Assembly: GCA_030407505.1 (NCBI GenBank)
Contig: JASDDH010000004.1
Coordinates: 84,385 to 148,384 of the forward strand
DNA from: Planococcus sp. APC 4015
GTDB lineage: Bacteria > Actinomycetota > Actinomycetes > Actinomycetales > Microbacteriaceae
DNA length: 64,000 nucleotides
Reading direction: 5' to 3'
Below are positions 36,866 to 45,237 of the stretch, piece after piece. A program made the position numbers and the translations under genes. Under the pieces are notes generated by a model. The model saw nothing but the letters and a program-made list of their open reading frames with translations, was not told the DNA's origin and searched no databases. Within the stretch, counting starts at the first letter, position 1. Every line of letters begins with the position of its first letter.

Positions 36866-38244
36866 CCGCCGACACCCAGTCCGTGAGCACCGACACCGCG
36901 GTCGTGCGGGCGCTGCGCCGCATCCGCGTGCCGCAGACCCAGCGCAACCGCGAACTCGCCCTGCTGCTGTTCGCCTTCGCGATCAACGGGGCGGCCGTCG
37001 CGCTCGTTCAGCTCGGCGTGAACGGCGTGATCGAGGGCGACTTCCTCTACTACTGCGGGGCGATCTCCGCCCTGGCGCTGGCGATCCACATCGTGCTGAG
37101 GCTCATGGCTCGCGACGCCGATCCGTTCGTGCTGCCGATCGCGACCCTGCTCACGGGGCTCGGGCTCGCGATGATCTACCGTCTCGACCTGTATTGGGAC
37201 CGCCACGGGTGGGACGCCTTCTCGACCCGTCAGCTCGCGTGGGCCGGCATCGCGCTCGTGCTCGCCATCGTCGTGATCGTGCTGCTGCGCAACTACCGCG
37301 TGCTGTTCCGCTACACCTACATCTTCGGCTTCGCCGGCATCCTGCTGCTGATCCTGCCGATCGTGCCGGGCCTCAGCGGCGGTGGCAACGCCGACGTGTG
37401 GGTGGATGTCGGCTTCTTCACCTTCCAGCCGGGTGAGCTCGCCAAGATCTCGTTGGCGATCTTCTTCGCCGGCTACCTCGTGCGCACGCGCGAGAGCCTC
37501 TCGTCGGTCGGCACGCGCTTCCTCGGCATGACGTGGCCGCGCGCCCGCGAGCTCGGCCCGCTCCTGGTGCTCTGGCTGATCTCGCTGGGCATCATCGTGC
37601 TGCAGCGCGACCTCGGCACCGGACTGCTGATCTTCGGCATGTTCGTCGCGATGCTCTACGTCGCCACCGGCAAGACCAGCTGGGTGCTGATCGGCGTCGT
37701 GCTCGCGGGCATCGGCGCGTTCCTCGCCTCACGCGTGCTGCCTTACGTGCAGGCCCGCTTCACGAACTGGCTCGACCCCTTCAACCCCGACACCATCAAC
37801 GGCTCCAGCTATCAGCTGGTCAACGGCCTGTTCGGCCTCGCCCACGGCGGACTCTTCGGCACGGGTCTGGGCCAGGGGCGGCCGTACCTGACCCCGGTCG
37901 CCGAGAGCGACTACATCCTGCCGAGCCTCGGCGAAGAGCTCGGGCTCGTCGGCGTCTTCGCGATCCTGTGCCTGTACATGGTCTTCACGAGCCGCGGCAT
38001 CCGCATCGGCCTGGCGGGGCAGGACGACTTCGGCAAGCTGCTCGCCGTCGGCCTCTCGTTCACGATCGCCCTGCAGGTGTTCATCATGGTCGGCGGCGTC
38101 ACCCGCCTCATCCCGCTCACGGGTCTGACCACGCCGTTCCTGGCCGCGGGTGGATCCTCGCTCATCGCGAACTGGATCATCGTGGCACTCCTGCTGCGCA
38201 TCTCGGATGCCGTGCGCTCCCGCCCCCGGGTGGTGATCGGCTGA
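36862..38244 (+). CDS. rodA: SEDS glycosyltransferase RodA (FtsW/RodA/SpoVE family)
   Basis: A 460-residue polytopic protein from GTG 36862 with about 10-12 membrane helices. SEDS signatures are present: WVDVGFFTFQPGELAKISLAIFFAGYL, LQRDLGTGLLIFGMFVAMLYVATG (conserved Asp), SSYQLVNGLFGLAHGGLFGTGLGQGRP and AESDYILPSLGEELGLVG. It polymerises lipid II into glycan strands and works with the class B PBP encoded next. The 5' part overlaps the pstP stop. A 26-codon frame fills most of the 78-nt gap to pbpA. Confidence 0.95.
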   Translation: MTADTQSVSTDTAVVRALRRIRVPQTQRNRELALLLFAFAINGAAVALVQLGVNGVIEGDFLYYCGAISALALAIHIVLRLMARDADPFVLPIATLLTGLGLAMIYRLDLYWDRHGWDAFSTRQLAWAGIALVLAIVVIVLLRNYRVLFRYTYIFGFAGILLLILPIVPGLSGGGNADVWVDVGFFTFQPGELAKISLAIFFAGYLVRTRESLSSVGTRFLGMTWPRARELGPLLVLWLISLGIIVLQRDLGTGLLIFGMFVAMLYVATGKTSWVLIGVVLAGIGAFLASRVLPYVQARFTNWLDPFNPDTINGSSYQLVNGLFGLAHGGLFGTGLGQGRPYLTPVAESDYILPSLGEELGLVGVFAILCLYMVFTSRGIRIGLAGQDDFGKLLAVGLSFTIALQVFIMVGGVTRLIPLTGLTTPFLAAGGSSLIANWIIVALLLRISDAVRSRPRVVIG

Positions 38245-38245
38245 C

Positions 38246-38326
38246 ATGACCACCCTTCGATACGGCCGCTTCGCGACCTACTCAGGAACCAGCACGCGTC
38301 GCAGCTCTGCGAGGTGCGACCAGTGA
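38246..38326 (+). CDS. Possible 26-aa coupling peptide between rodA and pbpA
   Basis: ATG 38246 opens a frame of 26 codons (MTTLRYGRFATYSGTSTRRS..) whose TGA at 38324-38326 overlaps the pbpA GTG at 38323 in a GTGA, the same arrangement that couples most genes in this operon. It starts 1 nt after the rodA TGA. The ribosome site is weak and the peptide is not recognised. It may only serve to carry ribosomes across the gap, or be chance. Confidence 0.35.
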   Translation: MTTLRYGRFATYSGTSTRRSSARCDQ

Positions 38327-39780
38327 CCAAAGAACTCAGACGCCTCAGCATCCTGATGCTGCTCATGTTCGCGGGGCTGTTCGCCGCCGCGAGCTGGATC
38401 CAGGTCATCCAGGCCGAGACGCTCGCCCAGAACTCCGCCAACAAGCGCGCGCTGTACGACTCGTACGAGGTGCAGCGCGGATCGATCATCGCCAGCGGCG
38501 CGGCGATCGCATCGTCCGTGCCGTCCGGCGACCTGTACAGCTGGCAGCGCCAGTACACCGATGCCGACATGTGGGCACCCGTGACGGGCTACATCAACCC
38601 GGTGCTGGGCTCGGCGACGGGCATCGAGTCGGCGATGAACCAGGATCTCAGCGGCACCGCCGGGTCGCAGTTCTTCTCGCGCATCGAGCGCATCCTGTCG
38701 GGCCAGCCGCCTCGCGGATCGAACGTCGTGCTGTCCCTCGATGCCGACGTGCAGCGCGCCGCCTACGACGCGCTCGGCGACCTGCAGGGCGGTGTCGTCG
38801 CGATCGAACCCTCGACCGGCCGCATCCTCGCGATGGTGACGAGCCCGAGCTACGACACGAACCTCATGGCCTCGCACGACGCCGACCAGGTCAACGCCCT
38901 CTACGACCAGCTCGTCGCGGATCCCGAGGCGCCGCTGGCCAACCGCGGCATCGCCGGCGACCTGAACCCCCCGGGCTCGACGTTCAAGCTCGTCGTGGCC
39001 TCCGCCGCTCTCGCGTCGGGGGATTACACGCCGCAGTCGACGCTGCCCAACCCGGCCTTGTACCAGCTGCCCCAGTCGAGCAACGTCGTCTACAACGCCT
39101 CGGGTGGAGCCTGCGGTCCCGGTGAGACGGTGACGCTCGCGGATGCCCTGCGCCTGAGCTGCAACATCCCGTTCGCCGAACTCGCGGTCGAGCTCGGCGA
39201 CACCGCGATCCGCGACGAGGCCGAGAAGTACGGCTTCAACCAGCCGTTCACGCTTCCGCTGGTCTCGACGCCGTCCGGCTACCCCCGCTCGATCATGGAC
39301 GACGCGCAGACCGCGCTGTCGGGGTTCGGACAGGGGCAGGTCACTTCGACGCCGCTGCAGATCGCGATGGTGTCGGCCGGCATCGCCAACGGAGGAGTCG
39401 TGATGAATCCGAGAATGGTGGATCAGGTGATCGGTCAGGATCTGTCGGTGCAGCGCGTCTACGAGGATTCCGAGTTCGGGCGTGCCCTGGACGAGGACCT
39501 CGCCGACGAACTCGCCACGATGATGGTGGCCAATGTCAGTGACGGCGTCGCGAGCGGTGCAAGAATAGACGGCGTCCAGGTAGCCGGAAAAACCGGTACC
39601 GCAGAGAACGGGTCCAGGCCCTATTCGCTGTGGTTCACAGGCTTCGCCCCAGCGGACGACCCGCAGGTGGCAGTCGCCGTCGTCGTCGAAGACGGTGGCG
39701 GGCAAGGGCAGTCGGGCAGCGGCGGATCGATCGCGGCGCCTATCGCGAAAAAGGTCATGGAGGCGGTGCTGGGCAGATGA
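38323..39780 (+). CDS. pbpA: Class B penicillin-binding protein PbpA
   Basis: A transpeptidase partner of RodA, 485 residues from GTG 38323 (GAGGTG 7 nt upstream); GTG 38314 is an in-frame alternative. One N-terminal helix (LSILMLLMFAGLFAAASWIQVI) anchors it. The catalytic motifs are PGSTFKL (nucleophile Ser about residue 219), SCN (about 279-281) and KTGTAE (about 423-428). The dimerisation/pedestal region precedes them. Stop overlaps the next kinase gene in ATGA. Confidence 0.95.
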   Translation: MTKELRRLSILMLLMFAGLFAAASWIQVIQAETLAQNSANKRALYDSYEVQRGSIIASGAAIASSVPSGDLYSWQRQYTDADMWAPVTGYINPVLGSATGIESAMNQDLSGTAGSQFFSRIERILSGQPPRGSNVVLSLDADVQRAAYDALGDLQGGVVAIEPSTGRILAMVTSPSYDTNLMASHDADQVNALYDQLVADPEAPLANRGIAGDLNPPGSTFKLVVASAALASGDYTPQSTLPNPALYQLPQSSNVVYNASGGACGPGETVTLADALRLSCNIPFAELAVELGDTAIRDEAEKYGFNQPFTLPLVSTPSGYPRSIMDDAQTALSGFGQGQVTSTPLQIAMVSAGIANGGVVMNPRMVDQVIGQDLSVQRVYEDSEFGRALDEDLADELATMMVANVSDGVASGARIDGVQVAGKTGTAENGSRPYSLWFTGFAPADDPQVAVAVVVEDGGGQGQSGSGGSIAAPIAKKVMEAVLGR

Positions 39781-41543
39781 GACCGACACAGGGAGTGACC
39801 TTCGGCGGCCGCTACGAGCTCGATTCGCGGATCGCGATCGGCGGCATGGGCGAGGTGTGGGAGGCGACCGATCACGTCATCGGACGAACGGTCGCCATCA
39901 AGATCCTCAAAGACGAGTACATGGGCGACCCCGGCTTCCTCGAGCGCTTCCGCGCCGAGGCCCGGCACGCGGCGCTGGTGAACCACGAGGGCATCGCGAG
40001 CGTCTTCGACTACGGCGAGGAAGCCGGCAGCGCGTTCCTCGTCATGGAGCTCGTGCCCGGTGAGGCGCTCTCGACCGTCCTCGAGCGCGAGGGCTCACTG
40101 TCGACCGACAAGACGCTCGACATCGTCGCCCAGACGTCGGCCGCACTGCAGGCCGCGCACGCCGCGGGCCTGGTGCACCGCGACATCAAGCCGGGCAACC
40201 TGCTCATCACCCCCGACGGTCGCGTGAAGATCACCGACTTCGGCATCGCCCGCATCGCCGACCAGGTGCCGCTCACCGCGACCGGTCAGGTGATGGGCAC
40301 CGTGCAGTACCTGTCGCCCGAGCAGGCATCGGGTCATCCGGCATCGCCCGCCACCGACACCTACTCGCTGGGCATCGTCGCGTACGAGAGCCTCGCGGGC
40401 AAGCGCCCTTTCACGGGCGAGTCGCAGGTGGCCATCGCCATGGCGCAGATCAACGAGCAGCCCCCGCCGCTGCCGGCCACCGTCGCGGTGCCGGTGCAGA
40501 ACCTCGTCATGGCGATGATCGCCAAGAAGCCCGAGGAGCGTCCTGCGTCGTCCGCGGCCGTCGCGCGCGCGGCGACCGCGCTCCGCCGCGGAGACATGGC
40601 CGCCGCCGTGGCCGCCGTACCCGCGATCGCCACCGGCGCCGCTGTGGGCGACGACATGACCCAGCTGCTCGGTGCCGGTGCCGACACGTCGGCCGCCACC
40701 CGTCTGCTGCCGTCACCGGCGGTCGAGGAGGTTCCGCTCGAGGGCGAGCAGCCCGCGAAGAAGAAGCGCAGCCCGTGGACCTGGCCGCTCGTGGCACTCA
40801 TCGCGATCCTGCTGATCGTGCTCGGCGGCACGATCTTCGCGCTCACGTCGAACCAGGGACCCGAGCCGGTCGAGAGCACGACGTCGAGCACGCCGAGCAC
40901 GACACCGTCCGAGACTCCGAGCGACACCCCGACCCCGACGCCCACGACGGCCAACGTCGTGGCCGGCCAGCTCGAGGGTCAGAACTGCGACGCCGCCTCG
41001 GCCACCCTCGACGGGCTGGGCCTGGGCGCGAACTGCGTGACGGGAAATGCAGCACCGGATGCCGCGAGCGAGGGTCTCGTCTACGCCGTGACCCCGACGG
41101 GCAACGTGCCGCTGGGCACCGTCATCGAGCTCACCGTCTACGCCGGCCAGACGCCGCTGACCCAGCCCACCGCTCCGACCTTCCAGGGTTCGCCGGCCGA
41201 GATCGCACCGGGCGGAACGCTCACCCTGATGTGGGCGGGGTACACCTGCCCCGCAGGAACCGGATCGGTCAGCTCGTACTCGTTCACCGCTCAGAACGGC
41301 ACCGTCGTGGGCGGGCCGAACTTCGGACAGAACGCCCGCACCGCCCAGGTCACGGCCGGAAGCGAGGGAAGCGTCATCGTCACCTACACCGTGACGTGCA
41401 CAGGCGGCACAGGCGGCGAGCGCGTGAGCCCGGCCTCGGGTGAGGCGACCGTGCCGATCGTGGCACCGGCGCCCGCGCCCGAGGAAGGCAACAACAACAA
41501 CAACGGGAACAACGGCAACGGCAACGGCAACGGCAACGGTTGA
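39777..41543 (+). CDS. pknA: Ser/Thr protein kinase, PknA-like, with Asn/Gly-repeat C terminus
   Basis: A 588-residue receptor-like kinase. The kinase domain has G-loop IAIGGMGEVWEA, VAIKIL lysine, HRDIKPGNLLI catalytic loop, DFG (ITDFGIAR) and MGTVQYLSPEQ. A juxtamembrane Ala-rich segment and KKKRSPW precede the helix WPLVALIAILLIVLGGTIFALT (about residues 338-358). Outside are a Ser/Thr/Pro linker, one PASTA-like domain (VVAGQLEGQNCDAASATLDGLGLGANCV...), a small beta domain and a tail NNNNNGNNGNGNGNGNG. Unlike mycobacterial PknA it has an extracellular part. It should phosphorylate division and cell-wall proteins. Confidence 0.93.
   Translation: MRPTQGVTFGGRYELDSRIAIGGMGEVWEATDHVIGRTVAIKILKDEYMGDPGFLERFRAEARHAALVNHEGIASVFDYGEEAGSAFLVMELVPGEALSTVLEREGSLSTDKTLDIVAQTSAALQAAHAAGLVHRDIKPGNLLITPDGRVKITDFGIARIADQVPLTATGQVMGTVQYLSPEQASGHPASPATDTYSLGIVAYESLAGKRPFTGESQVAIAMAQINEQPPPLPATVAVPVQNLVMAMIAKKPEERPASSAAVARAATALRRGDMAAAVAAVPAIATGAAVGDDMTQLLGAGADTSAATRLLPSPAVEEVPLEGEQPAKKKRSPWTWPLVALIAILLIVLGGTIFALTSNQGPEPVESTTSSTPSTTPSETPSDTPTPTPTTANVVAGQLEGQNCDAASATLDGLGLGANCVTGNAAPDAASEGLVYAVTPTGNVPLGTVIELTVYAGQTPLTQPTAPTFQGSPAEIAPGGTLTLMWAGYTCPAGTGSVSSYSFTAQNGTVVGGPNFGQNARTAQVTAGSEGSVIVTYTVTCTGGTGGERVSPASGEATVPIVAPAPAPEEGNNNNNGNNGNGNGNGNG
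41489..41540 (+). repeat. AAC / GGCAAC microsatellite at the 3' end of the kinase gene
   Basis: Five AAC triplets (with one GGG AAC interruption) are followed by four to five GGCAAC hexamers, encoding the Asn/Gly tail. Unit lengths are multiples of three, so slippage would change tail length without a frameshift. Confidence 0.85.
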
Positions 41544-41592
41544 GCGGAGCCGCCTCGGTTAGGCTGGTCCGAGGTCCATCCCGGGGAGTGAA

Positions 41593-43290
41593 GTGTCTGC
41601 TGAGCCGCGTGTGCTTTCGGGCCGCTACCGTGTCGACGAGCCCATCGGGCGCGGCGGCATGGCGAGCGTGTACCGCGGCTATGACCTGACTCTCGGCCGC
41701 GAGGTCGCCATCAAGGTCCTCGCCCGCGACCTGGCGAACGACAACGCGTTCCGCACGCGGTTCCGCCTCGAGGCGCAGGCGGCATCCCGCATGGCGCACC
41801 CCGCGATCGTGCGGGTGTACGACGCCGGCGAGGATTCCGAGACGCAGCCCGACGGCACCGTGCGCCCCGTGCCGTTCATCGTCATGGAGCTCGTCAAGGG
41901 CGCGCTCCTGAAGGACATCATCGCCGAGGGACCGGTGCCGGTCGAAGACGCCGTGCGCTATGTCGACGGCATCCTCGAGGCACTCCAGTACTCGCACCGC
42001 GCCGGCGTCGTCCACCGTGACATCAAGCCCGGCAACGTCATGGTGACCCCGGCCGGGCAGATCAAGGTCATGGACTTCGGCATCGCCCGCGCGGTGTCGG
42101 ACGGTTCCTCCACGGTCGCCGAGACGACCGCGATCCTCGGCACCGCAGCGTACTTCTCGCCCGAACAGGCCAAGGGCGAGCCGGTGGATGCCCGTGCCGA
42201 CCTCTACTCAGCGGGCATCGTGCTGTACGAGCTGCTCTCGGGGCGCACGCCGTTCCGCGGCGAGTCGCCGGTGGCCGTCGCGTATCAGCATGTGAGCGAG
42301 GCGCCGCTCCCGCCGTCCGAGATCAACGAGACGGTCCCGCGGGCCCTCGACGCCGTGACTCTGCGTGCCCTCGCCAAGGATCCTTTCCAGCGGTATCAGG
42401 ATGCCGCGGGCTTCCGCGAGGCGCTGGATGCCACCATCGACGGGAAGGCGCCCTCGAAGCGCCAGGTCGGCGCACTCACGAGCGAGCTGTACGGGCCCAA
42501 TCCGCGTCAGGCGGCCGAGACCGCGAGGTCGCTGCGTCAACTCAGCACCGACACCACGATGAAGCGCACCCAGGCGGGTCCGCCGGTCGCGTGGATCTGG
42601 TCGGGCGTCGCGCTTCTCGCGGTGCTGCTCATCGCCGTGCTGTTCTGGGTCGTCACCCTGCCGCGAGACGGGGGAGGGGTGCCCTCGACCGCCCGTCTCG
42701 TGCCGGATGTCGCGGGCATGACCTACGACCGTGCGGCCGACGAGCTCGCCGGCGAAGACCTCATCCCGGTCTCGGTGGACGAATCCAACGGCGAGGTCGC
42801 TGTCGGCAACGTGATCCGCACCGACCCTGAAGCCGGCGCATCGGTGAGCCCCGAGCAGGAGGTCCGCGTCTTCGTCTCGACGGGCCAGGAGCTGTCGACG
42901 GTTCCCGTGCTCGAAGGACTCGGGCAGGATGCCGCCGCCCAGGCGCTGCAGGCCGCAGGGCTCGCCCTCGGCACGGTCACCCAGCGCAACGACCCCTCTG
43001 TCGCGGGTGGCACCGTGCTCTCGGCCGATCAGCGCGCCGCCGCCGAGATCCCCCGCGGCACCTCGGTCAACCTGGTCGTCGCGTCGGGGCGCGTGACCAT
43101 CAACGACGTCACGGGCTACACCGTCGAGGCCGCGACGCGTCAGCTCGAAGAGCTCGGCCTGACGGTGGCGACGCAGGAGGATCCGCAGTGCGTGGCCGAC
43201 GCGCCCCCGACGGTGTCGTCGCAGTCGCTGGCTCCGGGCGACGTGCCGGTGTTCTCGCCCATCACGCTGAGCTTCTGCTCGGGCACCTGA
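41593..43290 (+). CDS. pknB: Ser/Thr protein kinase PknB with PASTA domains
   Basis: A 565-residue kinase from GTG 41593 after CGGGGAGTGAA. The kinase domain carries IGRGGMASVYRGYD, VAIKVL, HRDIKPGNVMV, MDFGIAR and LGTAAYFSPEQAKGE. A single helix VAWIWSGVALLAVLLIAVLFWVV (about residues 333-355) is followed by three PASTA domains (VPDVAGMTYDRAADEL.., VPVLEGLGQDAAAQALQAAGL.., INDVTGYTVEAATRQLEELGL..), fewer than the four of mycobacterial PknB. The PASTA domains sense peptidoglycan fragments or lipid II. A TAGGCT at 41560-41565 in the 49-nt gap may be an internal promoter. Confidence 0.96.
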   Translation: MSAEPRVLSGRYRVDEPIGRGGMASVYRGYDLTLGREVAIKVLARDLANDNAFRTRFRLEAQAASRMAHPAIVRVYDAGEDSETQPDGTVRPVPFIVMELVKGALLKDIIAEGPVPVEDAVRYVDGILEALQYSHRAGVVHRDIKPGNVMVTPAGQIKVMDFGIARAVSDGSSTVAETTAILGTAAYFSPEQAKGEPVDARADLYSAGIVLYELLSGRTPFRGESPVAVAYQHVSEAPLPPSEINETVPRALDAVTLRALAKDPFQRYQDAAGFREALDATIDGKAPSKRQVGALTSELYGPNPRQAAETARSLRQLSTDTTMKRTQAGPPVAWIWSGVALLAVLLIAVLFWVVTLPRDGGGVPSTARLVPDVAGMTYDRAADELAGEDLIPVSVDESNGEVAVGNVIRTDPEAGASVSPEQEVRVFVSTGQELSTVPVLEGLGQDAAAQALQAAGLALGTVTQRNDPSVAGGTVLSADQRAAAEIPRGTSVNLVVASGRVTINDVTGYTVEAATRQLEELGLTVATQEDPQCVADAPPTVSSQSLAPGDVPVFSPITLSFCSGT

Positions 43291-43293
43291 CCG

Positions 43294-43929
43294 TCAGCGT
43301 CGGGGCCGGAGCACAGCACCGCGGGCGGCGGCGTCCGTGAACCCCACCTCGCCCAGCCAGTTTCCGAGGAGACGGTGGCCGCCCTCGGTGAGCACGCTCT
43401 CGGGATGGAACTGCACCCCCTGGATCGGCGCCGACAGGTGCGCGACACCCATGATCACGCCCGACGGCGTGCGACTGGTGACGACGAGCTGCGAGGGGAG
43501 GCTGTCGGGGTCGATCGCCAGCGAGTGGTAGCGGGTCGCGGTGAACGGATCGGGGAGTCCGGCGTACAGCGACGATCCGTCGTGCTCGACGAGCGACGTC
43601 ATCCCGTGCATCAGCTCGGGCGCGTGCGAGACCGTGCCGCCGAAGGCCTCGGCGATGGCCTGGTGGCCGAGACAGACACCCAGCAGAGGGATGCCGGCCC
43701 GCGCCGCCGCACGGACGATCTCGATCGACGCGCCGGCGTCGGCGGGGGTTCCCGGGCCGGGAGAGACCAGCACCCCCGCGAACGGCGCGATCGCCGATGC
43801 GGCGTCGTCCACGGCATCCGCTTCGATCATCTCGGTGGCTGCGCCGAGCTGGTGCAGATAGCCGACCAGGGTGTGCACGAAGCTGTCGTGATTGTCGACC
43901 ACGAGGATGCCCCGCGAGACCGCGGTCAT
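43294..43929 (-). CDS. Glutamine amidotransferase, anthranilate/aminodeoxychorismate synthase component II
   Basis: The 211-residue class I glutaminase supplies ammonia to a chorismate-using synthase (TrpE or PabB, not in window). It has ILVVDNHDSFVHTLVGYLHQLGA, the oxyanion SPGPGTP, nucleophile motif LLGVCLGHQAIAEAFGG (Cys about residue 85) and the C-terminal VQFHPESVLTEGG. An orthologue lies next to pknB in mycobacteria (annotated trpG/pabA), so the synteny is old. ATG 43929 overlaps the stop of the 51-aa membrane peptide gene in ATGA. It is convergent with pknB, with only 3 nt between. Confidence 0.92.
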   Translation of the reverse strand: MTAVSRGILVVDNHDSFVHTLVGYLHQLGAATEMIEADAVDDAASAIAPFAGVLVSPGPGTPADAGASIEIVRAAARAGIPLLGVCLGHQAIAEAFGGTVSHAPELMHGMTSLVEHDGSSLYAGLPDPFTATRYHSLAIDPDSLPSQLVVTSRTPSGVIMGVAHLSAPIQGVQFHPESVLTEGGHRLLGNWLGEVGFTDAAARGAVLRPRR

Positions 43930-44081
43930 TCGACGGTGACCTCTTGCGGGTTGACGATGGCGCTGACCCAGGGGAAGACGTAGAACGCGAGGCCGTAGAG
44001 GATCGCCGCGACGAGGACGATCACGATCAGCAGGCGAATCCACCAGGGGCCGGGGAGCACGTGCCAGAGAGCGGCGTACAT
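43926..44081 (-). CDS. 51-aa membrane peptide between sortase and amidotransferase
   Basis: MYAALWHVLPGPWWIRLLIVIVLVAAILYGLAFYVFPWVSAIVNPQEVTVE: one membrane helix flanked by aromatic residues. Its ATG shares one base with the sortase TGA (TGATG) and its TGA overlaps the next ATG (ATGA), so it is translated as part of a three-gene unit. Small proteins of this kind sit at this place in related actinobacterial genomes. Function unknown; a sortase-associated role is an inference from the coupling. Confidence 0.85.
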   Translation of the reverse strand: MYAALWHVLPGPWWIRLLIVIVLVAAILYGLAFYVFPWVSAIVNPQEVTVE

Positions 44082-44860
44082 CAGATGCCCTCCGTCACCG
44101 AAGCGGGCGCCCCGGCGGCGCGGGGAGTGAACTCGTCGAACACCCCGTAGGCGACGATGCGCTCGGCGAGCGAGAACATCGGGCTGCAGCTGGTCATCGT
44201 GATGTAGGACGACGTCGCTTCGACACCCACCTGCTGCGGCACGGGCAGCAGGACGTCGACCTGGTCGGGGGTCACGTACTCGAGGGTGCGGAAGCGGTAG
44301 GTGTACCACCCGTCGGGCGTCTCGACCACGATGGGATCGCCGATGCGCAGGTCGGCGATGCGGTTGAAGGGCTTTCCCCACGTCGTGCGGTGGGCGGCGA
44401 CAGCGAAGTTGCCGATCTCGCCCGGCATCGCGGCGTCGGGGTAGTGCCCGATGCCGATGGGATCCAGCGTGCGTGCCCGCGTGACGCCACCGGCGAGCTC
44501 GACCGCGTAGCCCTCGCCGAAGCGGGGGATCCGCATGACGCCGAAGCGCTCGGCATCGGCGGGCTGCGGCAGGATGACGGGCGCGACCGCTTCGGGCAGC
44601 GGCTCCGTCTCGGGCACATCAGCCGGCGGCTCGTACTCCAGGGCCCACTCGGTGATCTGCTCCTGACCCGTCGCGTCACGCTGCGCGCCGTAGATGAGGT
44701 CGCCGACCCAGAGCTGCCAGACGACGTAGAGCAGAACCAGCACGCCGGCGGTGATGAGCAGTTCGCCGATCACACCGAAGACGGTGGCACGCCGCCGGGG
44801 TCGTCCGGAGCGGTCGCGGGACGAGGTACCCCCCGCACCTGCCAGCGCCGTGTGCATCAC
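44081..44860 (-). CDS. Class E sortase
   Basis: The 259-residue transpeptidase has an N-terminal anchor (VFGVIGELLITAGVLVLLYVVWQLWVG) and a sortase beta-barrel with catalytic His in NFAVAAHRTTWGKPF, Cys about residue 225 in TMTSCSPMFS and Arg in SLAER. The class E-typical FGVMRIPRFGEGYAVELAGG and IGHYPDAAMPGEIGN are present. Class E enzymes usually act on LAxTG-type signals; the only substrate-like protein in this window has LPPTG. It leads a coupled unit with the 51-aa peptide and the amidotransferase, and is divergent from crgA. Confidence 0.94.
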   Translation of the reverse strand: MMHTALAGAGGTSSRDRSGRPRRRATVFGVIGELLITAGVLVLLYVVWQLWVGDLIYGAQRDATGQEQITEWALEYEPPADVPETEPLPEAVAPVILPQPADAERFGVMRIPRFGEGYAVELAGGVTRARTLDPIGIGHYPDAAMPGEIGNFAVAAHRTTWGKPFNRIADLRIGDPIVVETPDGWYTYRFRTLEYVTPDQVDVLLPVPQQVGVEATSSYITMTSCSPMFSLAERIVAYGVFDEFTPRAAGAPASVTEGI

Positions 44861-44902
44861 AGCAGGATTCTATCGATCCCATGCTGTGGCGCCGCTGGCA
44901 GT

Positions 44903-44908
44903 TAGAAT
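44903..44908 (+). promoter_or_regulatory. -10-like element of crgA (leaderless)
   Basis: TAGAAT ends 7 nt before the crgA ATG at 44916 and no ribosome site lies between, so transcription would begin at or next to the start codon. This supports 44916 over the upstream in-frame ATG at 44907, which overlaps the element. Confidence 0.6.
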
Positions 44909-44915
44909 GCTTCAC

Positions 44916-45155
44916 ATGGCTCGAGCAGGCAGAGATGAAGACGCGCTCGTCGAGCGCGCAGAGGGCGACGCCGCCCCCAACCCGGTGTGGTTCAAGCCGA
45001 TCATGATCGGCCTCATGCTCACGGGACTCGTCTGGGTGCTGGTGTTCTATCTGAGCAGCATGCAGTGGCCCATCCCGGGCATCGAGGGCTGGAACCTCGT
45101 CATCGGCTTCGGGATCGCCTTCATCGGCTTCCTGATGACCACGCGCTGGCGCTGA
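44916..45155 (+). CDS. crgA: Cell division protein CrgA
   Basis: A 79-residue protein with two membrane helices (IMIGLMLTGLVWVLVFYLSS and WNLVIGFGIAFIGFLMTTRW) separated by MQWPIPGIEGW, the CrgA pattern NP.WF.P.M...M..GL.W...FY......P. In actinobacteria CrgA interacts with FtsZ-ring proteins and PBPs and coordinates septum and wall synthesis. Its position between pknB-side genes and the rhomboid/cyclophilin pair matches the family neighbourhood. Confidence 0.95.
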   Translation: MARAGRDEDALVERAEGDAAPNPVWFKPIMIGLMLTGLVWVLVFYLSSMQWPIPGIEGWNLVIGFGIAFIGFLMTTRWR

Positions 45156-45204
45156 CCGGCGGCATCCGGTTCACGGAATCACACCCGTGTAATTCATCCC
45201 CAGG

Positions 45205-45225
45205 TGTGGATAACCCTGTGGATAG
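45205..45225 (+). promoter_or_regulatory. Isolated DnaA box pair
   Basis: TGTGGATAA (45205-45213, a perfect DnaA box on the minus strand as TTATCCACA) and TGTGGATAG (45217-45225, one mismatch) are direct repeats spaced 12 nt apart, between crgA and the rhomboid stop, about 13 kb from oriC. Confidence 0.65.
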
Positions 45226-45237
45226 ATCCGTGACCCG

